A DNA stretch of 64,000 bases from assembly GCA_013397455.1 (NCBI GenBank), contig VYZB01000212.1, positions 935,481 through 999,480 on the forward strand, read 5' to 3'. The position numbers and the translations under genes are program-made. The notes below the pieces were generated by a model. The model saw only the letters and a program-made list of their open reading frames with translations, did not search any database and had not been told where the DNA came from. The stretch comes from Crotophaga sulcirostris. Its lineage: Eukaryota; Chordata; Aves; Cuculiformes; Crotophagidae. Positions 1-12,290 of this stretch are shown piece by piece; position 1 is the stretch's first letter, and each line of letters opens with the position of its first letter.

Positions 1-2885
1 TTCTTCCTTTTTCTCCCAGGAGTTTGGATGTATAAATATGAACATGCAAGTAGAACTGAAAAAAAGTCTCATTTGCAACTGCTTTTCTTATATTTTTTGT
101 TTCTCTCCTTCTCTCCTTTGATTTTTTTTTTATTTCTCGTTGCCTGAAATACTGAGGGTTTTTTATTTTCTTGTTCCATCTGATTTCCTCTTCTTATTCC
201 CTTTGTCCTAACACTATTGCTCTTCGTGTGATGAGGTAAACCAGACCCAGGTTTCTTGCTGCTGAGACCCGTAGTTAGCGTGGCAGTCAGGAAGAGCAAA
301 ATTGTTTGCGGTGGTTCTTTCATAACTGTGCGTGTTGCTTCCCTAGAGCATGCTTTCTCCTACTCACTAAAATTAAGATGACTCCTTCTTATACCCATGG
401 GGGTGACTTGATGTCCTGTTGGTTTCAGCATAGCATGAAATCATGAGCCCCTGGTAGGTTTCAGAGAATTGGTTGGCATTAGTGTAGGTGGGTGGATGAT
501 ATTGTCAAAAATGTCACCAAGTCATAACCGCCTCTGCTGATCCAATATGGGCTCTCTCTGGCATGTGAACAAGTTGCTGTAAGATTCCTTGTATAAACAA
601 TCTTCCTTCCAACTCATGATGGCTCTCAGTGAGAAGTGTGCCTCATGACTAATTTATTCCACCCACAAGATTGAAAAGCTCGTGTGGGTTCTCGGCTTAC
701 TTGGGCATCGGTCAAGCCTTGATACTCATTAGAAAAATAATAATGAATAAGTAGATCTCAATAACAAACCATGCTTTGCAAAACTTGTACTAAAAACAAG
801 TCAGCATCTCTACATCTACTCTACAAAGTACAGAAAAGTGTTGGCATATGGTCAAAACAAATGCGTCTGAAGATCATGTATTATTGCGCGCTACTGCGTG
901 CATGAGCTGGTGGGAAGCTGTTTAGTAGATACATCAATGTCCTTGGTTTGACAAGTTGGCATTCTCGGAGCAGTCAAACACACAAATCCTGATATCCCTC
1001 CTTAGCTCCAGAACTCAAATTGCCTTTCTACGGTGGAGTTCAGTTTGTTCTAACTTGCTTTTAATTTCCTTCTTTCACTTCTCGATTTTTTTTCCTGTTT
1101 TCCATTGTTTTCATAAAGAAGCTGGACGCTTTGTATTACATGCGTAATCTTGGGACTGTATTCAACTCAAATAAGATGATAAAAAAAACAGTCTAGCAAA
1201 TATGAGCTTAATTGCAGCGATATTGAATATTATCCAAAGAAAGCAGAGTACTAACTTCCAATTCAGTGGAAAGAGAAATGCATTGAGTACAAACCCAAGT
1301 ATAGCAACCAGTATAAATGTTTGTGGTAGAAATACTCTGTGATATTGTCTATAAGTATCTTTAGTACTCTACTGCCAGCATATTTTTTTCATGTCGACAA
1401 CTGTAAGTTCAGTGCTTTATTGCTTAAGAAATAAAATTTCTGCTAAATGAGAAGTGTGTTAAATTTCTGGGATATTACTAATATGCATGATATATGAAGC
1501 TTTACCAGGGCATCAAAAATGTAATATAACTTAGCAGTGGTAGTGAAACATTATCAGATGTTGTTACTTGGATTATGAGGTCAGGCAGGCAGTGATTGTC
1601 CCTATGTTTTTGTAGAACATCTACCATAACAAAGACCTGGCTCCTTGGGAAATATTGTGATTTTTTTTTTCCTTAGATAACATTTATTGCTATTTGCAGA
1701 ATGCTCTTAGTGTTCACTCCAAATTGAACGGGATAGCTGAGTCACAGCCACTATAGGAGCTGGGCTTCCCCACCCTCCAAATGAAAGCTGATATTGCAAC
1801 TGTGATTTCTTTCACCATTACTATTAAGGCTAATGGGAACAAGGCAAAACTCAGCATGAATGGTATGTGTGCCTAGAAGGGCAACTGCAAAGTCTTCAGC
1901 TTCTTCTTTTAGTTTGGCACACTGAAATTTGTGCTGCTGAAAAGAAATTAGTTTCTCATCTTGACTCTTAACTTCATTGTATGGCAGGTACCACAACATG
2001 TGCTGCTGTTGTTTCTAAGAAATTACTAATTGAGAGTTGTAGTCAGATAAAGAGAGCACCAGCTTCTCACTTCTGAGTAGTCAATTTGAAAGTAAAATTC
2101 TTTTGAGAATTACTCTTTCAGAAGAAAAGATTTACAAGGCCGTGAGTGTGTATGAAGAAAAAAGTTCACAGAGCCTCATTGTCTATACTTTCTTGGTACC
2201 ATTCTTGAGCAAGACACTGAAATCAAGTACATTCAGGGTACCTGTGTGCGGGACTCCAGTCAAAGCCAGAAAGCCACTGAAAAGGCTTTTAGGGTAGAAT
2301 TCATCCCAATGAATTCTATATATTTAGAAGTTAGATGTTTAAATCTATATTTGTCACCTTAGACAGTGAAATGGATTTGGAACTTCCAGGGTATGATATA
2401 TCTGCTCTATTTAAATTGTTCGTCTTGAGATGAGATGAGTTGCTCTGTATGAGTTTCTTTCTGTTGACTAAGAAGACACCAGGGAGATAGCTAAACTGGG
2501 ACAGAGAAATGCCATGCCTGGTGACTTGGATGGGGCTTGGTTAGAGTTTTATGCCTGATAGAAAAAAATATGGTAATGATGTAATCAAATTGTATGAAAA
2601 TATATCTGAATCTCTCCTAAATACAGGTCCTTTTCCAGAGTGCATTAATTTGTAAGCAAAGGATACAAATAACTTTTTTCTGATATTTTGATAAAGGCTT
2701 GTGAAGTTTCAGTATTGTAAAAATTGAAGCACTTGTTTTCCTGTTTTATTTGAGTACAAGATCATTTTGGTCTGTGCTATGAAAAGATCTCAGAATAGAT
2801 TGAAGTTCTGGGTTTGGAGCCACAAGCCAACTGATTCATTTATTGGCTTTCTGTTGTATGAATAACTTTTCTTTCCTTGCTCCAG
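1..2885 (+). other. TSPAN12: TSPAN12 intron (3' part)
   Basis: This stretch lies upstream of the first TSPAN12 exon in the window and ends in a pyrimidine-rich tract and an AG at 2884-2885. It is AT-rich, with frequent stops in all frames. I looked for the preceding TSPAN12 exon, which encodes the third membrane segment and the start of the large loop, and did not find it, so it must lie left of the window. No RNA gene, repeat family or conserved motif was recognised. Confidence 0.75.
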
Positions 2886-2993
2886 GTTCCAGTACAGTGG
2901 TCTGATATGATCACGCTGAAAGCCAGGATGACCAATTATGGCCTACCTAGGTACCAGTGGCTGACCCATGCTTGGAATTTCTTCCAGAGGGAG
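2886..2993 (+). CDS. TSPAN12: TSPAN12 coding exon, start of the large extracellular loop
   Basis: This 108-nt exon (36 codons, phase 0 at both ends) is bounded by ...tccag at 2881-2885 and gtaag from 2994. It begins [10 protein letters not shown] and ends WNFFQRE. From memory this corresponds to about residues 121-156 of the 305-residue human protein, with only conservative changes seen (for example Met-Ile in place of Met-Val, and Arg-Tyr-Gln in place of Arg-Tyr-Arg). It forms the first part of the large extracellular loop, before the Cys-Cys-Gly motif that starts the next exon. TSPAN12 is a four-pass membrane protein that binds FZD4 and raises Norrin/beta-catenin signalling in retinal vessels; human loss of function causes familial exudative vitreoretinopathy. 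The first 120 or so residues are outside the window. Confidence 0.96.
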
Positions 2994-5691
2994 GTAAGAT
3001 GGCAGTTAATTCATAAGCCTAGGTAAATGGTATTTATCTAATAAAGGAAAAGGTTTGTTTTTAAATGAATAGGTAAATGCAAGTTGATTTCATGTGAAAC
3101 TCTGTGTAGTGATGATGTCTTCTGTTACATCGGTTGATATCCAACTCTTGAGCCCTAAAGACATTAAAACACCAAAAAAGACTTTTTACTAAATTCAGTT
3201 AAATTGTTAACACTGTCTTCTCCTTTGCCAGTAAGGTTAGGAACTAACGTCTTTTAGGATTCTTATAGCATGTAAGAATATGATGTATATAAAATTGAAC
3301 TGTCGTGTCTAAGATAATGTGCTTAGCTGGAAGGGAAAGGAAGTTTCCAAAAAGGATGCCAGCACTGTCTCTCTGGCTGAGGTTAGAGAAAGTGATCAGG
3401 ATTTTTATTTCCTTTGACCAGGGTGGATGGGGGAACAAGCCAGAAAGCTGCCTTGTGCATTCACAGCTATGCCCTCTGGCCTACTAAAATGCAAAACTGT
3501 TTTTAAAGAATGAACTATTATGTTACAAAAACATGAAATTGCCCAAGGTAAAACCCATTAACTCCAAATATAACTCACGTGCAGGAAGAGAACTCTTTAA
3601 ATGCCTGTCATTGTTCTGCCTATGTGGAAATGTTGAAATCTATCATTGTTGCACAGATTTCCTGTTTATTCAGACATTTCCTGGCAGCACTTGGCTAGTC
3701 TGTATGTTACCTGAAAGAAAGTGAGAGGACTTCGTGAGCTTAAACACCCACCACCCTCCCCAGTCCCCTGCTCTGGCTATGCAAGGGCTTTGTGGAGCAG
3801 AATAACCCTTCATATGCAGGTAGTGTTTGCATCTGTTCTATATGTGAGATAACATAATCAAATGGTCTCTGTTTCCCTGAATAGAGCTGATACTGTATCT
3901 TGATCTAAACATATAGGTTGATTAAATAAATAGCTACCTCTTAACCTCCTGGTTGCTGTAGTGTTGTCATAGTGCCTGGTTTTAATATGAATATTAGTAA
4001 TAAAACTTCAACTATGTTTTAACTCCTTTTAGGGGAGAAAAACTTCATTTTAGAATTTATATTTCCTAGATACCATCTCTGACCAGAGGAATGATTTGGG
4101 GAAAGTCTGAAAAGCTCTTTTACAGCTCCTAGTTAGTTAATGGGCTCTTATTTTTATTCTGTCTACTCATAACTCAAGTCCTGGATGTGTGAACCTGATA
4201 TGTGCTTTATGGCTGAATGAACACTATACCTGGAGCCCTTCTTCAGTCACCATTACTATTTTTTTTCCTAAAGAAAAAATTTGTAGTTACAATTTTGTTC
4301 CCAAAAATTCAGCCCTGGTCAGCGGTGTGCTCTTCTCTATCTTTTAAATTCTGAGAAAGATGGGAAATGTATTTTTTTTTTCCCCGACCTTCTTACTAGT
4401 CTAATATCACAATTGTGACTATACTAAGGAAGATGGGAAGGGTCAACTGAAGTAAAAAAGGAAGAACTGGAAGATTTGACTATAAGAAAAGGATGTTTAA
4501 TGAAGTTGCCATTTCAATTACAGTGCTTTCCTTAAAGTCCCATGTTTGGAGTGACTAGCAAACTGATAAAATCTGAGGCATTAAAGCTTTGGTGAAAAAG
4601 GAAGAAGTGAGATTTGTAAGAGAACTGGTGAAATCAAGGCACAGTTTGTGCCAATGTGGTGTATGGGCACTGATCTGCTTGATTGTGACTGAGGGATGGC
4701 CTGGTATACAGGACTGGCTCTGACGTGGGTGAAGGGGGTATATGTTCCCAAGCCCATGGGTAAAAGGAACCAATTAATGAATTACAAACACTCAGGCTGG
4801 TACTGGAGAACATCCAGACAGAAAAAACCAGTACCTTGTTCCTGCAGCAAGGATTTTGTTTGGTCATATCAAGTCCCTATCCAGTGCCGGAGAAAATCTA
4901 ATGTAGCTGCTTCAGCTCTTTTTTTATGTGAAAGCATCTAGGAATGTGGTAGGCTGGTTGTTCAGCTTTAAATCTCTCTGTGTGCTTTGCCAGAGGAAAA
5001 GACAGGTTGTTAGTCCTGGTGCTTTTTATAGCCAATTATGGCTCATCTGCTTTGCAGCCAGACTTCCTACTTTTATGATTGTTTCTGTTGAAGTGTTTAT
5101 TTTAGTGTGATACCCCTTCCATTTTCCTTTTTTCTTTCAGCATTTGCAATTTCTGTACCTTTTTGTGCACTTTTTTCCATCTTTTTTATTCTTTTCTTTA
5201 TTCAGATAAATCTGTGTTTTTCCTCATCTTGTTTTTTTTTAACAGATGTGTCCATAGTTGTAGCTTTCAGGAGTAGTCCTCGCTAATAAGACCTTGATCA
5301 TCTTTTCCTACTACTTCCTTCAGCCACAAGTATACGCGTTCATTAGTCAACCTTTTGATGTGAAATTATCATGTGTTACTTGTAGTAAGGATAGAGGAAT
5401 TACAGCATAGGACAATTTCTGTGAAGCATCCTTTGAAGGGAGCATTTGGGATTTTAGAGGACAGCAATATCGTGGATTGTTTCTGAGGTGTTCATTGGTC
5501 ACTACATGACAAAAGCAATATGAAAAATCTAAAAGTACAGCAGATGATATATGGAAGCTCTTGTAGATGTTTTTAGTCCTACATAAATATTTTGGAAGTT
5601 GTTAATAGGAGTTTATTCAGCTGTCTGATGACCTATGTTTATGATGAAGTAGCATCATTATTGCTGATCTTGGCTAACCCTTCCTTTGCAG
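2994..5691 (+). other. TSPAN12: TSPAN12 intron
   Basis: The intron has a GTAAGA donor at 2994 and an acceptor AG at 5690-5691 after a cttcctttgc tract. The interior is AT-rich with short chance open frames on both strands (for example 4555-4941). None resembles a known protein or shows splice or repeat structure. No interspersed repeat was recognised. Confidence 0.9.
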
Positions 5692-5835
5692 TTTAAATGT
5701 TGTGGGGTGGTGTACTTCACAGACTGGCTGGAAATGACAGAGATGGATTGGCCACCTGACTCCTGTTGTGTCAGAGAGTTCCCAGGATGCTCTAAGCAGG
5801 CACATCATGAGGATCTCAGTGACCTTTATCAGGAG
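5692..5835 (+). CDS. TSPAN12: TSPAN12 coding exon carrying the CCG motif of the large loop
   Basis: This 144-nt exon (48 codons, phase 0 at both ends) has its acceptor AG at 5690-5691 and a gtaag donor from 5836. It opens FKCCGVVYF, which contains the tetraspanin signature Cys-Cys-Gly (codons 5698-5706). The Pro-Asp-Ser-Cys-Cys and Pro-Gly-Cys cysteines follow; these form the disulfides of the large extracellular loop. It joins in frame to the exon before (ending QRE) and the exon after (starting GCG, which supplies a further loop cysteine). From memory it corresponds to human residues 157-204, and the only clear change noted is His-His for His-Gln in the Ala-His segment. Loop cysteine spacing is unchanged, so the encoded protein should fold normally. 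Confidence 0.97.
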
Positions 5836-8154
5836 GTAAGAACAAAAATATGGCCATTTGTTAAGGCTTCATAAAGTCTTCCTAATCCAGTCATTTTCCA
5901 AATTCATCATTTGCAGTGCAGCAGAAAGGTTTGTAGTGTAATTGTGGCTATGTACAGTGTTTATTTTCCTCCCCAAAAAATTATGACAGACTGTGTTCTG
6001 TTTTCCCAGCCACAAAAACACTCCACTGCTCTTTGAGATGTGTACAGTATTTGCTTGGCAAAATGTTTTTTTTCCATGGTGCTTGTCTGTGGGTTGTCTC
6101 ACAGACTCCTACAGTATAATTGCTGATATGTTTATCAGTATCATGCAAACCCAACTTGCAAGGCTAATCTGACTTCTGCTTTGGAGAATTGAGGGAGAAA
6201 AGCTTTTTTAGAAACAAACTTGCATAGTCTGGTGGTTTGAGAGGGAGTCTGAGGAGATTAGCCTTTCTAGCCTAAAATTGGCTTATGTAAATGCTTCGCA
6301 AGTCCGTTCTGGTTCTTCAGAAAAATTCTTTGTAGTACTTCAGAAAACTGAAGTTTGGTTCGACTAGGATTGATAAAATTGTTTTTTTGTAGCTGCACTG
6401 TAAATTTTTGCTGAGACTTCGAGGCTTTCTATAGTGAAAGTTGGAATCCTTCACAATGTAATTTTTGTAGAAAGAAAGGTGACTGACTTATAGTTCTGCT
6501 TGAGAGTATTTTTGGCAGAAATTGTGTTTCCCCTGCTGGATTTTGAAAGCCTTTTTCTAGATTTGTTAGTCTTCTTGGATTGCTTCTGTTCTGATGAGCT
6601 TCACCTTTGGTGCTGCTCGTGGATCAGACTCACTTCAGAGAGAGTGTGGTTGTGAGGGAGGTGTGTCAGATGATGATATTGACCTGGAGGTTCATTGCAG
6701 TCTGAGGACAAGGGGAGCTCTGCCCATCTTGTGATTGGGAACTGTTGCCTAGATAAAATGATTGGTAGGAGAAAAATAAAAATAAAAAAAAAAATCAAAA
6801 TTGCATGTTTAATATTTTTTTTTTGGTTTTCTAGCATAATTTTGAATATACTCAAAGTCTGAGCATGCAGCAGATCTGTTGAATATGCTGATGGTTTATC
6901 TTTCCTACTCTGAGAAGTGCCTTATTTAAGATCTTGTCCTTATTTTATGATATTGCAGTAAATCAGAAATATATGCTTTGTTTCCATTTTAACGCTGAAA
7001 ATATAAAATTGCCTTTGTAATAAATATGAATTAGACCTTTAATCCATAGCTCTATAGGAGCTGGAAGTTAATTCTTCTGAATGATATCTGCAAAGTTCTA
7101 CACTGTTTTTGAGTTGTGAACAAGAGCTTGCTGTTCAGTGACAAACTTATTTTTGCTGTGGAAAGTATATTTATATACTCTTTAATTGCAGACTACCAAC
7201 TATGAATGTTTCACATAAGCGGAAATAAAATGCATGAATGTGAGGATAAGAGGGGTGGCTGGATATTTCTCAATTTTGAAACTGATTTTGAAGGTGTAGT
7301 GGAGCAGAACTGTAAGCACATCATTAAATGGAGGGAGGCAGTCTATCTAGATGGGGCATAATTTGTCTCAGTTATGTGTCTGTGCTGCAGGAGATGTAGG
7401 CATTAATGATATTGCTCTCTGTTAATGGATGTTTCCTCTAGGCAACAAATGAACTGAATTTGAATACTGCTGTGGTTGAGCATTTTTAAATTATGACCAG
7501 TGTGTACCTTCATCCCTTAAAGTTATCAAAAGTATTAAAATGCAGCATGTTTCTTTGTAATTAAAAACAAATTTGGAAAGTAGCATAATTACAACACTGA
7601 ATTCTAGTTGAATTAAAAAAGAGACACCAACATGACAGTTTTTATTCCTGATGAAGTCCAATTACATTGCTTTGGTTATAGCTTGGTTTGTTTTTTTTCC
7701 GAGTTTCAAGGAATCCACATTTACTCCTTGTTCTATGTCTGAACTATGTTAATGTTTAGAAAATGACACAATGAAATGATGAATTAGAGCAAAGACAGAG
7801 ATCCTATAACTCCGTCTGGTACAGTTATCATATAATACATTAATTTTATTTAGATCCTAAAGGAAAATCTGTTGACTGCAGTCTGAATTGTGTGTGTGAG
7901 GCAAGAATCATGCCTTTCATCAAAGATGTTCAGGACTGTACCCTTTGAAATTGTTGGCTTAGGGAATGTCAGTGTGATTGAAAACCGTTATTTATCATGT
8001 CCTGTCTTCAATTCTATCATTTCCATCAATTGAGTTCATTTCATAAAAAAAGCAATAAGAAGTATGTAGTAAGGATAAAAATGCAAAAATGACATTTTGA
8101 ACACAGTGCACTTTTTGATGGGTTCCTGATGTCTTCTGCTGGGACCATTGCCTT

Positions 8155-8800
8155 TTATAGAATTATAGAATCGCTTGGTTGGAAAAGACACTTGAGATCA
8201 CCAAGTCCAACCGTACCTGTCCACTACTAAACCATATCCCTGAGCCATCTGTCTTTCTTTTAAACGCCTCCAGGGATGGTGACACTACCACTTCCCTGGG
8301 CAGCCTCTGCCAGGGCCTGACAATCCTTTCAGTGAAGAAATTTTTCCTGATGTCTAATCTGAATCTCCCCTGGTGCAACTTGAGGCCATTTCCTCTCGTC
8401 CTATCACCTGTCACTTGGGACAAGAGACCATAATCCACCTTGCTACAACCTCCTTTCAGGCAGTTGCAGACAGTGATGAGGTCTCCCCTTAACCTTCACT
8501 TCTCCAGGCTAAACAACCCCAGTTCCCTCAGCCTCTTCTCAACAGGACTTGTTCTCCAGCCCCTTCACCAGCCTTGTTGCCCTTCTCTGGGTGCGCTCCA
8601 GCACCTCAAAGCCCTTCTTGTAGTAAGGGGCCCCAAACTGCACACAGTACTTGAAGTGTGGCCTCACCAGTGCTGAGCACAGGGGCACAATCACTGCCCT
8701 GCTCCTGCTGGCCACGCTGTTTCTGATACAGGCCAAGATGCCACTGGTCGTCTTGGGCATCCTACTGGCTCATATTCAGCTGGGGGTGTTGGTTGATATC
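8155..8800 (-). mobile_element. CR1 LINE fragment, 5'-truncated
   Basis: The left end on the plus strand reads tatagaattatagaatcg, the reverse complement of the CR1 3' tail, so the element lies on the minus strand with its 3' end at about 8155. Minus-strand frames at 8163-8438 and 8539-8760 encode the C-terminal part of CR1 ORF2, including [28 protein letters not shown] and [13 protein letters not shown]. The element is interrupted by frame changes and lacks the endonuclease and most of the reverse transcriptase, as in most avian CR1 copies. The last 20 or so bases (8781-8800) appear inverted relative to CR1. It is intronic and not part of TSPAN12 mRNA. Confidence 0.93.
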
Positions 8801-9272
8801 CAGTAACTGTGGTGTTATACCATCAAGATGATTACTCTGAATTTTCCCTTGGTGGCTGTATTACTTCCATTTCTGTGCTGTAGCCCTGTGAAGTTAAGAA
8901 CAGAGGATAAGCATGGCCTGGAGTACCTCAGGGGCTACTCTTGAACGTTAATCTTCTGTGAGACTGAGCATCGCCTCTCCTGAGCAGCAACCACTGTAGC
9001 TTGTGTGTACCCTGTTGTCCAGTAGTTCCCAGAGCTGGGGTCTCTATGTATAATTGCTGCCTTATGAGGGCTTTGGAGCTTTCCTGAAGCCTTTTACAGT
9101 AATTATTTTTCTATTTGAGCAAACTTTGGAGCGTGCACTGATGGATTGGAAAGAGCTGAGAAGTCAAAGAGCAACTACTATTTCTAAATTTCTGTTTCTA
9201 GGAAACAAACTTTTGGGGTGTTTTAACATAGTTTTTGTTCATCATTAAGTTTTCCTAGTAAATAATGATATT

Positions 9273-9290
9273 AATTATTATTATTATTTT
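9273..9290. repeat. (ATT)n microsatellite
   Basis: Tandem att units (ttattattattatttt) in the last TSPAN12 intron. Confidence 0.75.
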
Positions 9291-10711
9291 ATTGGTTTGG
9301 TTTTGCACTTCTCAATGGCAGGGAGAGGTAGTATATGGACCGTCATCCTAATACAGCATGTGGATGGTCAGCTCTTTGGAGCAGGGTCTAGCTGCCTGCC
9401 CGGGTTTGTGGAGACTCTGATGCAGGGTGGATTGTTACAGTTACTCTCACTGTGGTTAATGAAACAAAACAAGGCAGTAATGCAGTGGGCTGACTTTCAA
9501 GCTCAAATATCTGCACAATCTCTATTATGGTAAAATTTAGTGGCATGTGTATGGGTACTTGCATTTCTTTAGAGCTGTAGGTAACCCAGGTCAGTCTTGG
9601 GACCTGCATGGCCAGAGATGGGGCACAGGAGGGGGAAAAGTGTGGAAACCACTATGCCAAACCAGTTCATTTTCGCACTGGTAAATTTTCCTGTCATTTT
9701 TCACAAAGTTGACTTTGTCGTTATGATTTGGTTTTCTCTTTTTTTGTTCTTTTGCTTTAAGTAGCAACAACCCAGCACAAGATTAGATAAAGCTGGCTCG
9801 TGGTATAATGCCATCGTAACAACTGACAAGTTTCTACATTCAAGTCAGAAATTAAGCCAGTGTGTTTTAAAACATAGTCTACAGAAAAGGGAGGTAGACA
9901 TCATGTAACTAACATGAAAGGATAGGCTTTTGCATTGAAAAGATGCTTCTAGTTCAAGAATAAAACTCAGGAACAATGCTACATATATGTAGTATTAATA
10001 CTAGTAAGTACTAAGTAAAATCTGTACCCACTGCATTCTGGAAATTTGTGAGAAGTCCTCCAGTAAATGTTATTCTGTTCTGTGTTCCTTACTCAGATGA
10101 TGTCTGGAATGCAATGATTTTTCTACTCCCTAGGGACTTCCTGTGGAACTAATAAACTGGCATATAACAAGTCCTGATAAAACACTTCAAAAAAGAAAAA
10201 GGGAGGAAACACAGATGAGGTTATGTAGGTCTGTAGATTTTGTCTAGAATATTGTTTTAACTCAGATTGTGCTAATATTTGTAGGAAAAAGTCTGAAGAG
10301 TTTTTTAAAAAAATAGACAGCCTTGAAGTTCTGCAATTTCAGGAGAGAAACAAGATAATTAAGAGGACTTAAAAGATTTTCAGCCTTTGCAAAAAGAGTT
10401 GAGTTTCTTTAAAAATCAGTGATAGTTGATAGGAACTCAGATCAACTCTGAGTGATTTCTGAATTGAAGAGTAGCCCAGACACTTTGGAGCTTATTACAT
10501 GCAGCAAACTCAGTGTATGAGAAAACTTAAAGATGGCATTACGGAAGCAATTAAAAAGTAAGCAAAATAATTTTCCAAGAGTTGTGTGAAAGAGATAAGA
10601 GATAATTTTTGAGGAGCCAGAAAAGCTAGCACTAAGTAGTATAAGCTAAACCTTGACAACTGCAAGCCAAATAATATTGACTAACTTTTTTCTTCTATTT
10701 TTGTTTCATAG

Positions 10712-11017
<306 letters not shown>

Positions 11018-11479
11018 GTGATGCAATGAATCTGAGAAGTCACAAAGGGTTTTAATTGCTTTTTGTTGTTGTTTTTTATTCTGTTTCATCAAGTATGCCA
11101 GCCTTTGTATGCTTCAGAATACAGCTAATGAATGGAGTGGAGGAGGCCAGCATAGAAAGAAGGATAAGGATGTCAGCCTTTTGGCCATGGTCTCAGTCAT
11201 GAAACAGAGTTACTTTTGTTTGTTTGTTTTTTAAAAGGCACTCATTCATTGGGCACAGTGATATTTAACTTACTGTCACAAGTTGTGGGATGTGTAAAAT
11301 ATTGATTAATTCACAGGCAGATAGACAGAACCTTTAACGGAAGCATCATGGGAAAGGAAGAGAAATAATCGTCTTCTGAAGAAACAACTGTACTGTGGAC
11401 AAACGAAATGTGACTTCATCTGAAATTGACTGTTACATTTTTAATAAGCCATTCGGAAAATGTCTTAATCAGGGATCTA

Positions 11480-11487
11480 TGTATATA
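11480..11487 (+). promoter_or_regulatory. Candidate Pumilio-binding element in TSPAN12 3' UTR
   Basis: TGTATATA is an exact match to the Pumilio consensus UGUANAUA, on the sense strand of the 3' UTR. A single motif of this length arises by chance often in AT-rich DNA. Confidence 0.3.
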
Positions 11488-11685
11488 TAATTGTGTGGGT
11501 TTGTGTGTGCATGGAAAGCAGAACTACAATTCAAGTCAATACTTGGATTTAAAAATTTGCAAGATTTGTAAACAGAGCAAGATTTTCTTTTTTCTAACAA
11601 AACCTGTATCTTAGCTGTTGTTTAAAGATGTTCTAAAACTTCTATTTTTATCTAACATAACTGTTGAATTTTTGATTTTAAATAT

Positions 11686-11691
11686 ATTAAA
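11686..11691 (+). terminator. TSPAN12: Possible proximal poly(A) signal of TSPAN12
   Basis: This is an ATTAAA hexamer in an A/T-rich context about 670 nt after the stop. The downstream G/T-rich element is weak (tgactctggacag), so use would be secondary to the 12266 site. Confidence 0.35.
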
Positions 11692-12265
11692 CAGAAATTA
11701 AAACCAAAACTATGACTCTGGACAGTAGACTTTAATTTTCTGAGTAATTCTCTGAAACAATTTGTTTTATTGACTATTTCATAGTAAAAAGAAAAGAGAA
11801 AACCTTAAACATTCTTTCCAAAATGGGAATCAGTATGGGAGTAGCACATTTTTATAGATAAATCTTTTCTCCTGTCTGTGATTCCTGTGAAGGTAGAAAC
11901 AAAAGACTACAAGGAAAATGCTTACAGTTCTGGATGACATTGCAATAATTGTAGAAGTACGTAAGGAGAAATTATACTTTGGCTTCTTCATTAAGAGCTC
12001 TCTAGTGGCTTAAAATGCCAACTGGAAACAGCATTAAAATGTATTTATTGAGGTGGGGAAAGTGCATTTTACTGTATTTTTATGAACAATGTTTATTTCA
12101 TAGGATTATTTTTACAGTTGGCCTCGCTCCTGAATTATGTATTTGTTCCACTGATTACAGTAGTTTGTGGCAAATTGGTTTTTACATAATATTACATTTT
12201 AAATTCTTTCATTTGTTTTGGAATTTGTAAAAGAAAAGAAAAATGCAAGGTGTGATTTGGTAGAC

Positions 12266-12271
12266 AATAAA
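12266..12271 (+). terminator. TSPAN12: Main poly(A) signal of TSPAN12
   Basis: This AATAAA is followed within 25 nt by a cttacattctgtaat cleavage context and then a T/G-rich downstream element (ctttttattttg, later gctttgggtgggagttggg). It is the only canonical plus-strand signal with a good downstream element before the intergenic gap. Confidence 0.75.
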
Positions 12272-12290
12272 ATTACTCTTCTCTTACATT

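Larger units (their letters stand above)
5836..10711 (+). other. TSPAN12: Last TSPAN12 intron, with a CR1 insertion
   Basis: The intron runs from a GTAAGA donor at 5836 to an acceptor AG at 10710-10711 after a ttttgtttcat tract. It holds one CR1 LINE fragment (about 8155-8800, opposite strand) and an ATT microsatellite at 9273-9290. The rest is AT-rich unique sequence with chance open frames only. Confidence 0.9.
11018..12290 (+). other. TSPAN12: TSPAN12 3' UTR
   Basis: The sequence from the stop codon to the predicted cleavage point is AT-rich and U-rich, with no long frame in phase. It contains an internal ATTAAA at 11686-11691 and a canonical AATAAA at 12266-12271 followed by a G/T-rich stretch, so two alternative 3' ends are possible. 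A TGTATATA at 11480-11487 matches the Pumilio consensus UGUANAUA. The end point is inferred from the poly(A) signal, not from transcript data. Confidence 0.75.
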
